Of a DNA stretch of 64,000 nucleotides, positions 51,430 through 61,118 are shown piece after piece (position 1 is the first letter of the stretch; each line of letters opens with the position of its first letter). The notes beneath the pieces were generated by a model, which did not search any database, had not been told where the DNA came from, and worked only from the letters and a program-made list of their open reading frames with translations. Origin of the DNA: Sutcliffiella horikoshii (GTDB taxonomy: Bacteria > Bacillota > Bacilli > Bacillales > Bacillaceae_I); assembly GCF_019931755.1 (NCBI RefSeq), contig NZ_CP082918.1, forward strand, positions 2,708,001-2,772,000, given 5' to 3'. A program made the translations under genes and the position numbers.

Positions 51430-52522
51430 GTGAATCCTCTCTTTTCCTCATAACTAGTATCAGTAAGGCTGATATTAGTATTTGGAAAAGAAAAAATGCC
51501 ATACATGCTGGTAAAAAATAACGATAGATAAACTCATAGAAATAAAAAGTCTCGATTTCCATCCACATCACACCGAAGAAAATAAGGTAAATTCCTATAA
51601 CTAAAATAGTATTTAACTTATAATGCTTTTTCTTTTTGGTAAAGAAAGCAGCTGCCAGATAAATAAATAAGCCTATTCTTATAATTGCCCCACTAAGCCA
51701 TTGATAGAGGGCAAAAAAATCCATGTGTGAAATATAATCACCTATGTTCAAGACCCGCCATTGTTCATAGGCAGGATAGCGGAAATTTGCCGATTCAACA
51801 GGGCCAAACTCCATAATTGCAGCAGTCAATGGACCAAGGATTAATCCCATTAGTAAGGTGAGTAAAATGAAAAGATGCCTGAATTTAATTGGAGATTGTG
51901 AATAAGGTTGCAATAAAACGATAAGGTAGATTTCAAGAAGTCCTGAAAGAGAATAAATAATCGCTTCTATCACAGGTGTGTATCCTTCACTAAACAACGG
52001 AAACAACAAGCTTGGGTCTTTAATGGAAGTATTGGTAATGGCGATGAAAATGCCAAAAATCATCACTAATGGAAGCAAAAAACCGCTAGAAATAGCCATA
52101 TATTTTATTCCACCAAGTGTCACTACACAGCAGACTAATATCATAATGAAATTAATCATCGTAACCGAAGCATCAGCTAGAAAGTAAGCATTAAGCCAAA
52201 TCATTAAATCTCTAAAGGTGACGTAAGCACTCAAAAATAAATAAAGAACGACCGGCAGTGAAATGATTGCAGATACAACTTTTCCAAATCGCTTTTCAAC
52301 CATTGAGAAAAATCCCTTATCAGAGCAGTTTTTCGTTATAAAATAAACTAACCATAAAAAGAAGAGGGCGATTGGGTAAGCTATAAGCACACCTAACCAG
52401 CTGTCCCTGCCTGCAGCATTTAATAGATTCGGAATCAGGATAACGTGGTTGAGTAACCCAGTTGATAATATCAGCATCATGAACAGCTGTCTTGGGATTA
52501 GGATTTTCGTAACGTTCTGCAT
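51401..52522 (-). CDS. gerB: Spore germination receptor B subunit
   Basis: This 373-residue membrane protein with about ten helices is a GerB-family member of the amino-acid/polyamine transporter superfamily: ILIPRQLFMMLILSTGLLNH, GVLIAYPIALFFLWLVYF and MIFGIFIAITNTSIKDP. It forms the membrane part of a germinant receptor with the A and C subunits. Order here is B-A-C. The ATG at 52522 has GGAG seven bases before. Confidence 0.92.
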   Translation of the reverse strand: MQNVTKILIPRQLFMMLILSTGLLNHVILIPNLLNAAGRDSWLGVLIAYPIALFFLWLVYFITKNCSDKGFFSMVEKRFGKVVSAIISLPVVLYLFLSAYVTFRDLMIWLNAYFLADASVTMINFIMILVCCVVTLGGIKYMAISSGFLLPLVMIFGIFIAITNTSIKDPSLLFPLFSEGYTPVIEAIIYSLSGLLEIYLIVLLQPYSQSPIKFRHLFILLTLLMGLILGPLTAAIMEFGPVESANFRYPAYEQWRVLNIGDYISHMDFFALYQWLSGAIIRIGLFIYLAAAFFTKKKKHYKLNTILVIGIYLIFFGVMWMEIETFYFYEFIYRYFLPACMAFFLFQILISALLILVMRKREDSHGKQNTPGL

Positions 52523-52628
52523 GGGTCATCTCCAGGTTCATAAAGGTATTTTTATGATGACCATAATTTGATAAAATATGCCAATTTGACTTTTTATATA
52601 AAGGGTTCTTGGTTATGGGAGTGGTTAT

Positions 52629-52962
52629 GGATTGTGAGAAGTGGTCTCTGTTACCGTTTTGATTTCTCCTGAGGGGTTTTGGGCGTAGAGGGGAATTCTC
52701 TCTTACCATTTTTGAATTTCCTTAGTCGTTTCGGGCATAGAGAGGCCTTCTCTCTTACCGTTTTTGCTTTTCCTGAGTCGTTTCGGGCGTAGTGAGGCCT
52801 TCTCTCTTACCATTTTGGAATTTCCTTAGTCGTTTCGGGCGTAGAGAGGCCTTCTCTCTTACCGTTTTGACCTTTCCGGAATCATTTCGGGCGTAGAGAG
52901 GCTTTCTCTCTTACCGTTTTGACCTTTCCGGAATCATTTCGGGCGTAGAGAGGCTTTCTCTC
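52629..52962. repeat. Array of seven 52-bp tandem units, related to the 42.1 kb array
   Basis: Units of exactly 52 bp start at 52681, 52733, 52785, 52837, 52889 and 52941, with a degenerate one at 52629. They read GGGCGTAGAGAGGCCTTCTC then TCTTACCGTTTT, against GGGCGTAGAGAGGGCTTCTC and TTTGACCGTTTT in the 42 kb array, so the first 33 positions are shared and the last 19 differ. The array lies upstream of gerB and downstream of the nrdJ stop. Confidence 0.85.
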
Positions 52963-52987
52963 CTAATATACACCGAGACAAACTAAA

Positions 52988-53021
52988 CGAGTATGGAATA
53001 AACTAATATTCCATACTCGTT
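52988..53021 (-). terminator. Terminator of nrdJ
   Basis: ACGAGTATGGAAT pairs perfectly with ATTCCATACTCGT; TTTAGTTTG follows on the minus strand. Confidence 0.8.
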
Positions 53022-53030
53022 ACATTTACA

Positions 53031-55598
53031 TTATAATCCGCACTTCAACTGCGCACCGCAATCGGTGCAAGTGTTGCAGCCGCCAATCTCTTTAACCGTA
53101 CCGATTCGGCATACTGGGCAGGTGTTCCCTACTTCTGATCCGTATTGAACATTGGTAGAGCGTAAATCGTTGATTGTTTCAACGAGGACTACCGGCTTTT
53201 TTACCACATCTTCCATTTGAATCTGTTCGCCTTCATCCATCGTGTTCTCTTCTGCTTTTAACGTTAGTACCTGGGAGTCTCGACTACCGTCTACATAAAC
53301 GGTTCCGCCTTTTGCTCCACCTTTGTAAAGGCGTTCGTACACTTTTTTCACTTGATCAACTGTATATCCTTTCGGTGCGTTTACCGTTTTGGAAATGGAG
53401 CTGTCAATCCAGTTTTGGATGATGCATTGAACATCTGCATGTGCTTCAGGAGCAAGTTCCATTGCGGAGATGAACCAGTTTGGAAGGTTCTCTGCATTAG
53501 CTTCTGGGTTAGCATCCAAGTACTCTTGTACGATGTCTGCTTTTACTTCAATGAACTTCCCTAGACGTCCACTGCGGAAGTAGGAGAAGGAGAAGTAAGG
53601 CTCAAGTCCAGTTGATACCCCTACCATTGTTCCTGTAGATCCAGTTGGAGCTACTGTTAACAGGTGAGAGTTACGGAGACCTGACGTCATAATGCCTTCT
53701 TTAATATCTTCCGGCATTTTGCTCATGAAGCCTGTTTTCGTGAATGCTTCACGAAGGCGATTCGTTTCCTCTTCTGTTGCACCTTCTAAGAACGGGAAGC
53801 TTCCTTTTTCTTTTCCAAGTTCCACAGATGCACGATATGCAGTAACCGCAATCGTTTCAAATACTTTATCTACAAGCTCATTTCCTTTTGCAGAGCCGTA
53901 TTCTGTTTCACAATAGATTAGTAGGTCGTGAAGGCCCATAACACCTAAACCAACACGGCGCTCTCCTAGTGCTTGTTTTTTATTTTCTTCTAAGAAGTAA
54001 GGCGTCGCATCGATAACGTTATCTTGCATTCTAACGCCAACTTCTACTGTTTGTTTTAGTTTTTCAAAGTTTACTGTTTTCGTTTCCTTGTCTGCAAATT
54101 GAGCCAAGTTAACGGCTGCTAAGTTACAGACAGAGAATGGTGCGAGGGGTTGTTCCCCACATGGGTTGGTTGCTACAACCTTTTGTCCGTATGCTTTGGC
54201 ATTTGTCATATCGTTGGCATTGTCGATGAAGAAGATTCCAGGCTCGGCTGAGTATGTTGCACAGATATTGACTAGGTTCCAAAGTTCTTTTGCCTTAATT
54301 TTTCTGTACACTCTTACCTTGTGACCAAGTTTCTCCCACTCTCGCACGTCTCCAACTTCTGACCATTGTTCATTATAGATGGCCATTTCATCTTTATCGT
54401 ATGCTTCCACATCAGGGAAACGAAGATCAAAGTCTGCGTCGTTTTCAACAGCTTCCATAAACTCTTTCGTTAGAGTAATAGAGATGTTGGCTCCTGTTAG
54501 GAACTCTGAATTATGAACTGTGTAAGTTCCGCCTACTTTCAATTTCTGCTCTGCATCCTTGATGATGGCTTCTGTAAATCCGCCGTATCCAGGGATGTGT
54601 TTGAAGTTTGTAACAGATTGGTACATCGTGATTTCTTGATCTGTTAATGGTGTAAACTTCAGCTTATCCTCTGCCGCTTTTTTGATGCTTTCGTCATTTG
54701 TATTTTCAATGAGGTAGCGCAGAATTCTAGGGTTTTGCATTTTGGAGATGATGAATTCTACGATATCAGGATGCCAGTCTGCTAGCATAATCATTTGAGC
54801 TCCACGTCTTGATCCACCTTGTTCCACAAGATGCGTCAATTTTGCAATGTCATCCAACCAGGAGACACTTCCAGAGGATTTACCGTTAACCCCTCTTGCA
54901 AGCGCGTTTCGTGGACGAAGTGTTGATCCGTTTGTACCAACTCCGCCTCCGCGGCTCATGATTTCCATCACTTGCTTACGGTGTTCCGAAATTCCTTCAC
55001 GGGAATCTTGTACAAAAGGCATCACATAACAGTTGAAGTAGGTTACATCTGTGTCTGCCCCAGCTCCATACAACACGCGTCCTGCCGGTACGAAATTCAT
55101 GTTTACCAATTCATGATAGAACTTTTCAAACCATTCCTGGCGCTTCTCTTCTGTCGTTTCTACTGCTGCCAAGCCTTTTGCGTTACGTTTGGCAATTTGC
55201 TCGTAGAAGACTTCTAGAGGCTTCTCAATAACATCCAGGGAACGAACGACAACGCCCGTTTCGGCTTCACCTTGCTTTGTCAAAACTCCACGATACTCTT
55301 CTTCAATTAGTACAGAAGCCTTCTTGGTAGACCAGTCTATATCTTGTATAAAACCAAGACCTCTTGCAGGGAATTTAGGATCTTCTTTTATCGTTAATAC
55401 AACAAAATCTCCAGCTGTAAGGGTTACTTTCTCTGTATCTTTGAATGCGTAACGATCAAGCATGACCAGGCGGGAAACACCTTTATGTGTGGTGGTCATG
55501 TCCTCTGTGATGGGGTGTACTTGAGGAAACAAGCCGATGTCCTTGTTCAAGCGTTCTACATTGATTTTCAATTTGGATTCATTAATTGCGATCGTCAT
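53031..55598 (-). CDS. nrdJ: Vitamin B12-dependent (class II) ribonucleotide reductase
   Basis: This 855-residue enzyme makes deoxyribonucleotides using adenosylcobalamin. The ten-stranded barrel has NPCGEQPLAPFSVCNLAAVN (the catalytic Cys/Glu region), the loop TYFNCYVMPFVQDSREGISEH and TGSTGTMVGVSTGLEPYFSF, and it ends CPVCRIGTVKEIGGCNTCT-type cysteines, the usual C-terminal redox/zinc tail. The ATG at 55598 follows GAGGAG; the frame opens upstream without support. Class II enzymes need no oxygen. Two NrdR-like boxes lie upstream. No cobalamin riboswitch is seen. Confidence 0.95.
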   Translation of the reverse strand: MTIAINESKLKINVERLNKDIGLFPQVHPITEDMTTTHKGVSRLVMLDRYAFKDTEKVTLTAGDFVVLTIKEDPKFPARGLGFIQDIDWSTKKASVLIEEEYRGVLTKQGEAETGVVVRSLDVIEKPLEVFYEQIAKRNAKGLAAVETTEEKRQEWFEKFYHELVNMNFVPAGRVLYGAGADTDVTYFNCYVMPFVQDSREGISEHRKQVMEIMSRGGGVGTNGSTLRPRNALARGVNGKSSGSVSWLDDIAKLTHLVEQGGSRRGAQMIMLADWHPDIVEFIISKMQNPRILRYLIENTNDESIKKAAEDKLKFTPLTDQEITMYQSVTNFKHIPGYGGFTEAIIKDAEQKLKVGGTYTVHNSEFLTGANISITLTKEFMEAVENDADFDLRFPDVEAYDKDEMAIYNEQWSEVGDVREWEKLGHKVRVYRKIKAKELWNLVNICATYSAEPGIFFIDNANDMTNAKAYGQKVVATNPCGEQPLAPFSVCNLAAVNLAQFADKETKTVNFEKLKQTVEVGVRMQDNVIDATPYFLEENKKQALGERRVGLGVMGLHDLLIYCETEYGSAKGNELVDKVFETIAVTAYRASVELGKEKGSFPFLEGATEEETNRLREAFTKTGFMSKMPEDIKEGIMTSGLRNSHLLTVAPTGSTGTMVGVSTGLEPYFSFSYFRSGRLGKFIEVKADIVQEYLDANPEANAENLPNWFISAMELAPEAHADVQCIIQNWIDSSISKTVNAPKGYTVDQVKKVYERLYKGGAKGGTVYVDGSRDSQVLTLKAEENTMDEGEQIQMEDVVKKPVVLVETINDLRSTNVQYGSEVGNTCPVCRIGTVKEIGGCNTCTDCGAQLKCGL

Positions 55599-55691
55599 TA
55601 TTACAACTCCTCTAAAACTAGTAGTTCTACCAAAAATTACTTCTGTAAAATTTGTTTGTACAGATAAGGTAACATATCTCACACCAAAGTA

Positions 55692-55737
55692 TCAACATAT
55701 AGTATATGAAATATTTTCGACACTACTATATATTGAT
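55692..55737 (-). promoter_or_regulatory. Pair of NrdR-box-like sites upstream of nrdJ
   Basis: CAATATATAGTAGTGT on the minus strand (55720-55735) and CAACATATAGTAT on the plus strand (55693-55705) resemble the NrdR consensus acaCwAtATaTwGtgt and are spaced about three helical turns apart. NrdR would repress nrdJ when dATP is high. In 55738-56000 I see only AT-rich sequence. Confidence 0.6.
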
Positions 55738-56004
55738 TTTCTGCAGAATGAATCTAAATTTGTCAAATTGTAAAAGCGTCAAATTAAGGAGGAATATCAA
55801 GAGAAACGAAGATTATAATCTATTTTCAAGGCAGAATGACTTTTTTTGTCGCTTGCGCATTTTTACGAAATATAGCGAGCCTATTATACCAACGTTTTAA
55901 GAAAATCCTTCCTTTTTGACGAAAAAAATTTTTTTATTTCCGATTCTTGACTTTTACATATCTAGTCGACTCTTTACACTACCCTACTACATGTAGTGCA
56001 AAAC

Positions 56005-56041
56005 AAAAAGATAACGAGAATTTACATCCTCGTTATCTTTT
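56005..56041 (-). terminator. Terminator overlapping the lipM stop codon
   Basis: AAAGATAACGAG (its TAA is the stop of lipM) pairs with CTCGTTATCTTT around GATGTAAATT, then TTTTGTTTTG on the minus strand. Confidence 0.8.
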
Positions 56042-56869
56042 ATAATTCCACTCATCTGTGGAATATTTCTTTTCCATTATGGCATAAACTTCAGCCAGTT
56101 CCGCTTCCGTCAGCTCATGTGGTTCTAGCGTAATGTTTAATCCTTTTTCAAATCCTTCATAAAATGCTCTCTTTGCTTCTTCGATGGTAACCGGAGTTTC
56201 GCGCAGGGCATTGATCGCCACTGCTTTATTCTTGAAATTCTTCTGCATCCGTTCTTTCACTCGTTCACTTGGATAATTGAACAGACTAAAAAGCAAGTCC
56301 TCATCAATATCTAGGAGAATGGAACCGTGCTGCAAGATTACACCCTTTTGGCGTGTCTGTGCACTGCCGGCAACCTTTCTTCCCTCCACTACAAGTTCAT
56401 ACCATGATGGGGCATCAAAACATACGGAAGAACGTGGATTCTTCAACCCTTGCTTTTCCTCTTCTGTTCTTGGAATCGCAAAGTATGCATCAAGTCCTAG
56501 TGCCTTGAAACCTTCCAAAATGCCTTCTGAAATAACTCGGTAAGCCTCTGTGACAGTTTGAGGCATTTCTGGATGTTCTTCTGAAACGATGACACTATAT
56601 GTTAGTTCCTTGTCATGAAAGACTCCACGTCCGCCTGTGGGTCTTCTAACAAAACCCAAGCCTAGTTCTTTTACACGATCCAGATTTATTTCTTTTTCTA
56701 CTTTTTGAAAATAACCGACAGATAGAGTCGCAGGATTCCATCCGTAAAAGCGGATCGTCGGTGGAATTAACCCTTCACTGTGCCATTCTAATAATTTTTC
56801 ATCAAGCGCCATATTAAATGCTGGAGATTGATTTTGTGAATCAATAAATCTCCAAGTTTCCTTCGTCAT
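56033..56869 (-). CDS. lipM: Octanoyltransferase LipM
   Basis: This 278-residue enzyme transfers octanoyl from octanoyl-ACP to the GcvH lipoyl domain; lipoyl groups then serve glycine cleavage and 2-oxoacid dehydrogenases. It has [20 protein letters not shown], the nucleophile Cys in [16 protein letters not shown] and [20 protein letters not shown] with the Lys. The ATG at 56869 follows GAGGTA; a start at 56932 would add a leader only. It is placed near the glycine cleavage operon as in B. subtilis (yqhM). Confidence 0.95.
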   Translation of the reverse strand: MTKETWRFIDSQNQSPAFNMALDEKLLEWHSEGLIPPTIRFYGWNPATLSVGYFQKVEKEINLDRVKELGLGFVRRPTGGRGVFHDKELTYSVIVSEEHPEMPQTVTEAYRVISEGILEGFKALGLDAYFAIPRTEEEKQGLKNPRSSVCFDAPSWYELVVEGRKVAGSAQTRQKGVILQHGSILLDIDEDLLFSLFNYPSERVKERMQKNFKNKAVAINALRETPVTIEEAKRAFYEGFEKGLNITLEPHELTEAELAEVYAIMEKKYSTDEWNYKR

Positions 56870-57041
56870 ATTATGTACCTCATTTATCTTTATATGATGA
56901 ATTAGTCTACCAAAAGTGGACGAGGATTTCAAAGTTAAAGCTTGGCAGTTTTTTATGATGAATAGTAGAAAAGGATGACATTTCTCTTAACCTTTTATAT
57001 AATATACTTTGGTATAAAAAGAAAAAGAGGGGTTGTCTAGT

Positions 57042-57422
57042 TTGGTTTTATACGTAACATTAGGAATTTTGGCAGCATTTATTGTCTATTCAGTGATCAT
57101 GTTCATTTACCAACGTAAAATTCTAACAACCTTAACGGAAGAAGAATTTCGCGCAGGTTATCGTAAAGCGCAACTGATCGATGTCCGTGAACCAAAAGAG
57201 TATGAAGGCGGACACATCCTTGGCGCAAGAAACATTCCTCTTTCTCAAATGAAAATGAGAATTAGAGAGGTTCGTCAAGACCAACCTGTCTATATTTATT
57301 GCCAGAACACCATGCGCAGTGGTCGTGCAGCTCAAATGTTAAAGCGTAAAGGGTATACTCAGCTTTATCAACTTAAGGGCGGCTTCAAGCAATGGGGCGG
57401 TAAAATTAGAACAAAGAATTAA
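57042..57422 (+). CDS. yqhL: Membrane-anchored rhodanese YqhL
   Basis: The 126-residue protein has one N-terminal transmembrane helix (about 3-22) and a rhodanese domain: FRAGYRKAQLIDVREPKEYE, GGHILGARNIPLSQM and YIYCQNTMRSGRAAQML with the active-site Cys (about 85). It probably transfers sulfane sulfur at the membrane. The start is TTG at 57042 with GAGGGG nine bases before; an in-frame TTG at 57033 sits too close to the G run. Confidence 0.9.
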   Translation: MVLYVTLGILAAFIVYSVIMFIYQRKILTTLTEEEFRAGYRKAQLIDVREPKEYEGGHILGARNIPLSQMKMRIREVRQDQPVYIYCQNTMRSGRAAQMLKRKGYTQLYQLKGGFKQWGGKIRTKN

Positions 57423-57427
57423 TAGAT

Positions 57428-57466
57428 AAGAGCACTTGCGGTGTGAGTAACTGCAAGTGCTCTTTT
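57428..57466 (+). terminator. Terminator of yqhL
   Basis: AAGAGCACTTGC pairs with GCAAGTGCTCTT, followed by TTTGTGTT. It also separates yqhL from the convergent DinB gene. Confidence 0.85.
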
Positions 57467-57469
57467 GTG

Positions 57470-57964
57470 TTATTGAACGGTATTGTTTAATGTTTGGTTG
57501 ATCTGCTCAATGTGACGCCGCTCATGGAATCCAATCAATTGTACCCATTGTTGTGCGGAAAGGTCCCCGATCCAACGATGATTGAATCCGTATTTATGTA
57601 GTGCTTCATCGTCCACTTCTTGGATGAATGTGTTCAAGTTGTTTCTGGATTGCTCCAACAGCTCAACTAATTCTGCTTTCGTGTAGGGATGTTCGGATGG
57701 TACGATGTCCTCTGGCGCTTCCACTTTATATGTTCTATTGGCAAGCATTTTTGAAAGTGGCAATTCTTTTTCTTCTACTTCGTTTTTCACTTCAATCGCT
57801 TTTCTTAGGCCGTTGGTGATTTTGTTTTCAATTAGGTATAAGTGCTCTACGTTTTGAGAGACGGTCCAGAGGTTTTCGTGCTTTTGGTGCAGTTGTTCTT
57901 CTGAGATTCCCTTTAGTAGTTCAAGTAGTTCTTCTCTTGCTTTGTAGGTTTGCTCATAGTACAT
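57470..57964 (-). CDS. DinB superfamily protein
   Basis: The 164-residue protein has the DinB_2 metal His pattern: TVSQNVEHLYLIE (first His), then VQLIGFHERRHIEQINQTL (last two). A four-helix bundle metal protein is likely; the reaction is unknown (some members are bacillithiol- or mycothiol-dependent transferases). GGGAGGGAACG precedes the ATG. It is convergent with yqhL and does not resemble the 19.5 kb DinB closely. Confidence 0.85.
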   Translation of the reverse strand: MYYEQTYKAREELLELLKGISEEQLHQKHENLWTVSQNVEHLYLIENKITNGLRKAIEVKNEVEEKELPLSKMLANRTYKVEAPEDIVPSEHPYTKAELVELLEQSRNNLNTFIQEVDDEALHKYGFNHRWIGDLSAQQWVQLIGFHERRHIEQINQTLNNTVQ

Positions 57965-58090
57965 TTGCGTTCCCTCCCTTTGGTTCTAATTATATCTTAA
58001 GGGTTTTTGGGGAGTTTGAGAAGTGATAAGCGGTCATGTGTGCTGAATTAGGGCACTATTGCGATAGAATGGAGTCGGCATGCTGCGGAT

Positions 58091-58210
58091 ATCAATAAAA
58101 AATGAAATATATCAAGAAAAATTTCGGTATATCAATAAAATCTGGGATATATCAATAATTTTCGAGATATATCAAGAAAAAACAGATTATATCAAGAAAT
58201 CTACATACCT
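58091..58210. repeat. Six 20-bp tandem units
   Basis: Units beginning ATCAATAAAA or ATCAAGAAAA and ending in TAT or GATAT occur at 58091, 58111, 58131, 58151, 58171 and 58191, each exactly 20 bp. The whole block is over 75% A+T. It lies between the DinB start and the gcvPB terminator. The rest of 57965-58240 shows no gene. Confidence 0.85.
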
Positions 58211-58240
58211 CGTCAAAATCCGACACCCCCACCCACACCA

Positions 58241-58270
58241 CAAAAAAGAGAACAGGTCGCCCTGTTCTCT
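58241..58270 (-). terminator. Terminator of the glycine cleavage operon
   Basis: AGAGAACAGG pairs exactly with CCTGTTCTCT around TCGC, followed by TTTTTTGTGG on the minus strand. Confidence 0.85.
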
Positions 58271-58290
58271 CTCCAATCAAATCCTAATAA

Positions 58291-59757
58291 TCAAGCTTCC
58301 TTCTTATAACGCAACACTGGCTTACGCGCTGCCAACGTCTCATCCAATCTCTTAATCACGGTTGTATGAGGTGCTTCTTGCACCACTTCCGGATTTTCTT
58401 CCGCTTCACGTGCAATCTGGATCATCGCTTCAATGAAGGAATCCAACGTTTCTTTTGATTCCGTTTCTGTCGGCTCAATCATGATGCACTCTTCTACATT
58501 CAATGGGAAGTAGATCGTTGGCGGATGGTAGCCGAAGTCAAGCAGGCGTTTGGCGATATCCAAAGTACGGACGCCAAGTTTCTTCTGACGCTTACCGCTC
58601 AATACGAATTCATGCTTACAATGTCTGTCAAACGGCAGGTCATAGTGCTCTGCCAGACGGCGCATCATGTAATTCGCATTCAGTACAGCATATTCCGTTA
58701 CTGCTTTCAATCCATCTGGACCCATAGAACGGATATAGGTGTAAGCACGAACATTAATGCCGAAGTTACCGTAGAATGGCTTCACGCGGCCGATAGATTC
58801 TGGACGGTCGTAATCAAATCCGAACGTGCCGTCTTCTTTTTTCACCACAAGTGGTTTTGGCAAATAAGGAATTAAATCAGCTTTTACGCCGACTGGACCG
58901 GAACCTGGGCCACCGCCACCGTGAGGGCCTGTAAATGTTTTGTGCAAGTTCAAGTGAACCACATCAAAGCCCATGTCACCAGGACGCGCTTTGCTTAGTA
59001 CAGCATTCAGGTTCGCTCCATCATAATAAAGTTTTCCGCCTGCATCGTGGACAATGCGGGCCATTTCTAAAATATTCTCTTCAAAAAGACCAAGTGTGTT
59101 CGGGTTCGTCAGCATCAAGGCAGCTGTGTCTTCCCCTACCACTCTGCGAAGATCCTCTAAATCTACCAAGCCGTTTTCGTCCGATTTTACCGTAATGGTT
59201 TCAAGTCCAGCTACCGTTGCAGATGCCGGATTTGTTCCGTGTGCGGAGTCAGGAACGATAACTTTTGTACGGTTATGGTCATTGTTTGCCTCATGGAAAG
59301 CACGAATCATCATTAAACCTGTCCACTCACCATGTGCTCCCGCAGCGGGTTGCAAGGTTACTTCGTCCATTCCCGTAATTTCAATCAAATGCTCTTGCAA
59401 GTCGTGCATCAATTCCAACGCACCTTGGACAGTTGACTCATCTTGCAACGGGTGAATATGTGCAAAGCCTGGGAAGCGTGCTACGTTTTCATTGATTTTC
59501 GGGTTGTATTTCATCGTACAAGAACCTAGCGGGTAAAAACCAGAGTCCACACCGTGGTTACGATTACTTAATGCTGTATAGTGACGCATAATATCAAGCT
59601 CAGAAACTTCCGGAAGTTCCGGTGCTTCCTCGCGGATGTATTCAGCCGGGAAAAGTTCTGCTAAATCTACTTCTGGTACATCGTTTTCAGGCAGGCTGTA
59701 TCCGATACGACCTTCTCTGGACATTTCAAAAATGAGTGGTTGATTTTGCTTTTTCAT
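58291..59757 (-). CDS. gcvPB: Glycine dehydrogenase (decarboxylating) subunit 2
   Basis: The 488-residue subunit of the P protein decarboxylates glycine and passes the methylamine to lipoyl-GcvH. It carries the PLP Lys in [34 protein letters not shown] and [11 protein letters not shown]. Together with GcvPA it replaces the single-chain P protein. The start overlaps the gcvPA stop by 4 nt, so translation is coupled. Confidence 0.96.
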   Translation of the reverse strand: MKKQNQPLIFEMSREGRIGYSLPENDVPEVDLAELFPAEYIREEAPELPEVSELDIMRHYTALSNRNHGVDSGFYPLGSCTMKYNPKINENVARFPGFAHIHPLQDESTVQGALELMHDLQEHLIEITGMDEVTLQPAAGAHGEWTGLMMIRAFHEANNDHNRTKVIVPDSAHGTNPASATVAGLETITVKSDENGLVDLEDLRRVVGEDTAALMLTNPNTLGLFEENILEMARIVHDAGGKLYYDGANLNAVLSKARPGDMGFDVVHLNLHKTFTGPHGGGGPGSGPVGVKADLIPYLPKPLVVKKEDGTFGFDYDRPESIGRVKPFYGNFGINVRAYTYIRSMGPDGLKAVTEYAVLNANYMMRRLAEHYDLPFDRHCKHEFVLSGKRQKKLGVRTLDIAKRLLDFGYHPPTIYFPLNVEECIMIEPTETESKETLDSFIEAMIQIAREAEENPEVVQEAPHTTVIKRLDETLAARKPVLRYKKEA

Positions 59758-61100
59758 TGTTGATGAGCCCCCATTTCTCTCGCTAGTGTGTCGATTTCCT
59801 CTTTCGTGCGCAGTTCCGTAACCGCAAGCAGCATATGGTTTTCAAGTTCTGGATAGTACGTTCCTAAGTCGTAGCCACCAATCAATCCTTTTTCAAGAAG
59901 CTTGCGATTGACTTCCTTGATTGGAGTGGAAAGCTTTACAACAAATTCGTTGAAGAATGGACCGCTGAATGTTACTTCAAGTCCGGCCGCTTCCAATGAA
60001 CGCTTCGCATATTGCGCTTTTTGGATATTTTGTACTGCCATCTCTTTGACACCCTTTTTACCAAGTGCAGTCATGGCAACAGAAGCAGCCAGTGCATTCA
60101 ATGCCTGATTGGAACAAATGTTGGAAGTTGCTTTGTCGCGGCGAATATGTTGTTCACGCGCTTGAAGCGTCAGAACGAATCCGCGTTGGCCTTCTTCATC
60201 CACCGTCTGACCTACTAATCTACCAGGAACTTTACGCATTAATTTAGATGTGACAGCAAAATAACCACAATGCGGTCCGCCGAATTGTGTCGGGATACCG
60301 AATGGCTGTGCATCACCTGTTACGATATCAGCTCCAAATTTACCCGGAGGAGTCAAAGCACCAAGAGCCATTGGATTAGAAGATACGACGAACATTCCTT
60401 TGTCTGTATGTGCTAATTTTTCAATTTCTTGTAGAGGCTCGATCTGACCAAAGAAATTTGGATATTGAACCATAACTGCCGCAACGTCAGATGACATCAT
60501 TTCTTCTAGTGCAGCTACATCGGTTACGCCGTTTTTCGTTGGAATTTCCACCACTTCGACATATTGACCTTTCGCATAAGAAGTTACAACTGCTTTTGCT
60601 TCAGGATGTACAGCCCCTGAGATAAGCACTTTTTTCTTTTTCGTATGACCGCATGCAAGCATCGCTGCTTCTGCAAAGGCTGTTGGGCCATCATACATAG
60701 AGGAGTTTGCAACGTCCATGCCTGTTAGTTCACATATCATTGTCTGGAATTCAAAGATTGCTTGCAGTTCCCCTTGTGAGATCTCAGGCTGGTATGGTGT
60801 GTATGCTGTATAAAATTCTGAACGGGAGATAACATGGTCTACAATGACCGGCATGTAATGATCGTAAACTCCAGCTCCCAAGAAGGAAGCGTGCTTTCGT
60901 AAGTCTTTATTTTTAGCAGCAAGCTCACTTAACTCGCGCATCAATTCTGATTCGGATTTTGCTTGTTTGATTTTCAGTTCTCCATCAAAACGTACGCTTT
61001 CCGGGATGTCTGAAAATAGTTCGTCAATATTTTGTACTCCTATTACTTGCAGCATTTCCTGAATGTCTTGATCTGTCATCGGTAAATAACGATGTTTCAT
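59754..61100 (-). CDS. gcvPA: Glycine dehydrogenase (decarboxylating) subunit 1
   Basis: The 448-residue subunit forms the P protein with GcvPB. It starts [20 protein letters not shown] and has [40 protein letters not shown] and [14 protein letters not shown], the family blocks. It lacks the PLP Lys, which is in the partner. It follows gcvT by 18 nt with a GGAGAGGGG-type ribosome site. Confidence 0.96.
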   Translation of the reverse strand: MKHRYLPMTDQDIQEMLQVIGVQNIDELFSDIPESVRFDGELKIKQAKSESELMRELSELAAKNKDLRKHASFLGAGVYDHYMPVIVDHVISRSEFYTAYTPYQPEISQGELQAIFEFQTMICELTGMDVANSSMYDGPTAFAEAAMLACGHTKKKKVLISGAVHPEAKAVVTSYAKGQYVEVVEIPTKNGVTDVAALEEMMSSDVAAVMVQYPNFFGQIEPLQEIEKLAHTDKGMFVVSSNPMALGALTPPGKFGADIVTGDAQPFGIPTQFGGPHCGYFAVTSKLMRKVPGRLVGQTVDEEGQRGFVLTLQAREQHIRRDKATSNICSNQALNALAASVAMTALGKKGVKEMAVQNIQKAQYAKRSLEAAGLEVTFSGPFFNEFVVKLSTPIKEVNRKLLEKGLIGGYDLGTYYPELENHMLLAVTELRTKEEIDTLAREMGAHQQ

Positions 61101-61118
61101 GTGAGTTCCCCTCTCCGG

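Noticed and set aside
52629..52962. CRISPR array
   Set aside because: Same reason: 52-bp near-identical units, no spacers, no cas genes.
55706..55900. Small plus-strand protein after an AGGAGG at 55788
   Set aside because: AGGAGG is followed by no ATG, GTG or TTG at a suitable distance, the product is not recognisable, and it sits in the nrdJ upstream region.
55599..56004. Cobalamin riboswitch for nrdJ
   Set aside because: I looked for the B12-box GCCACTG and its partner stems on the minus strand and found neither.
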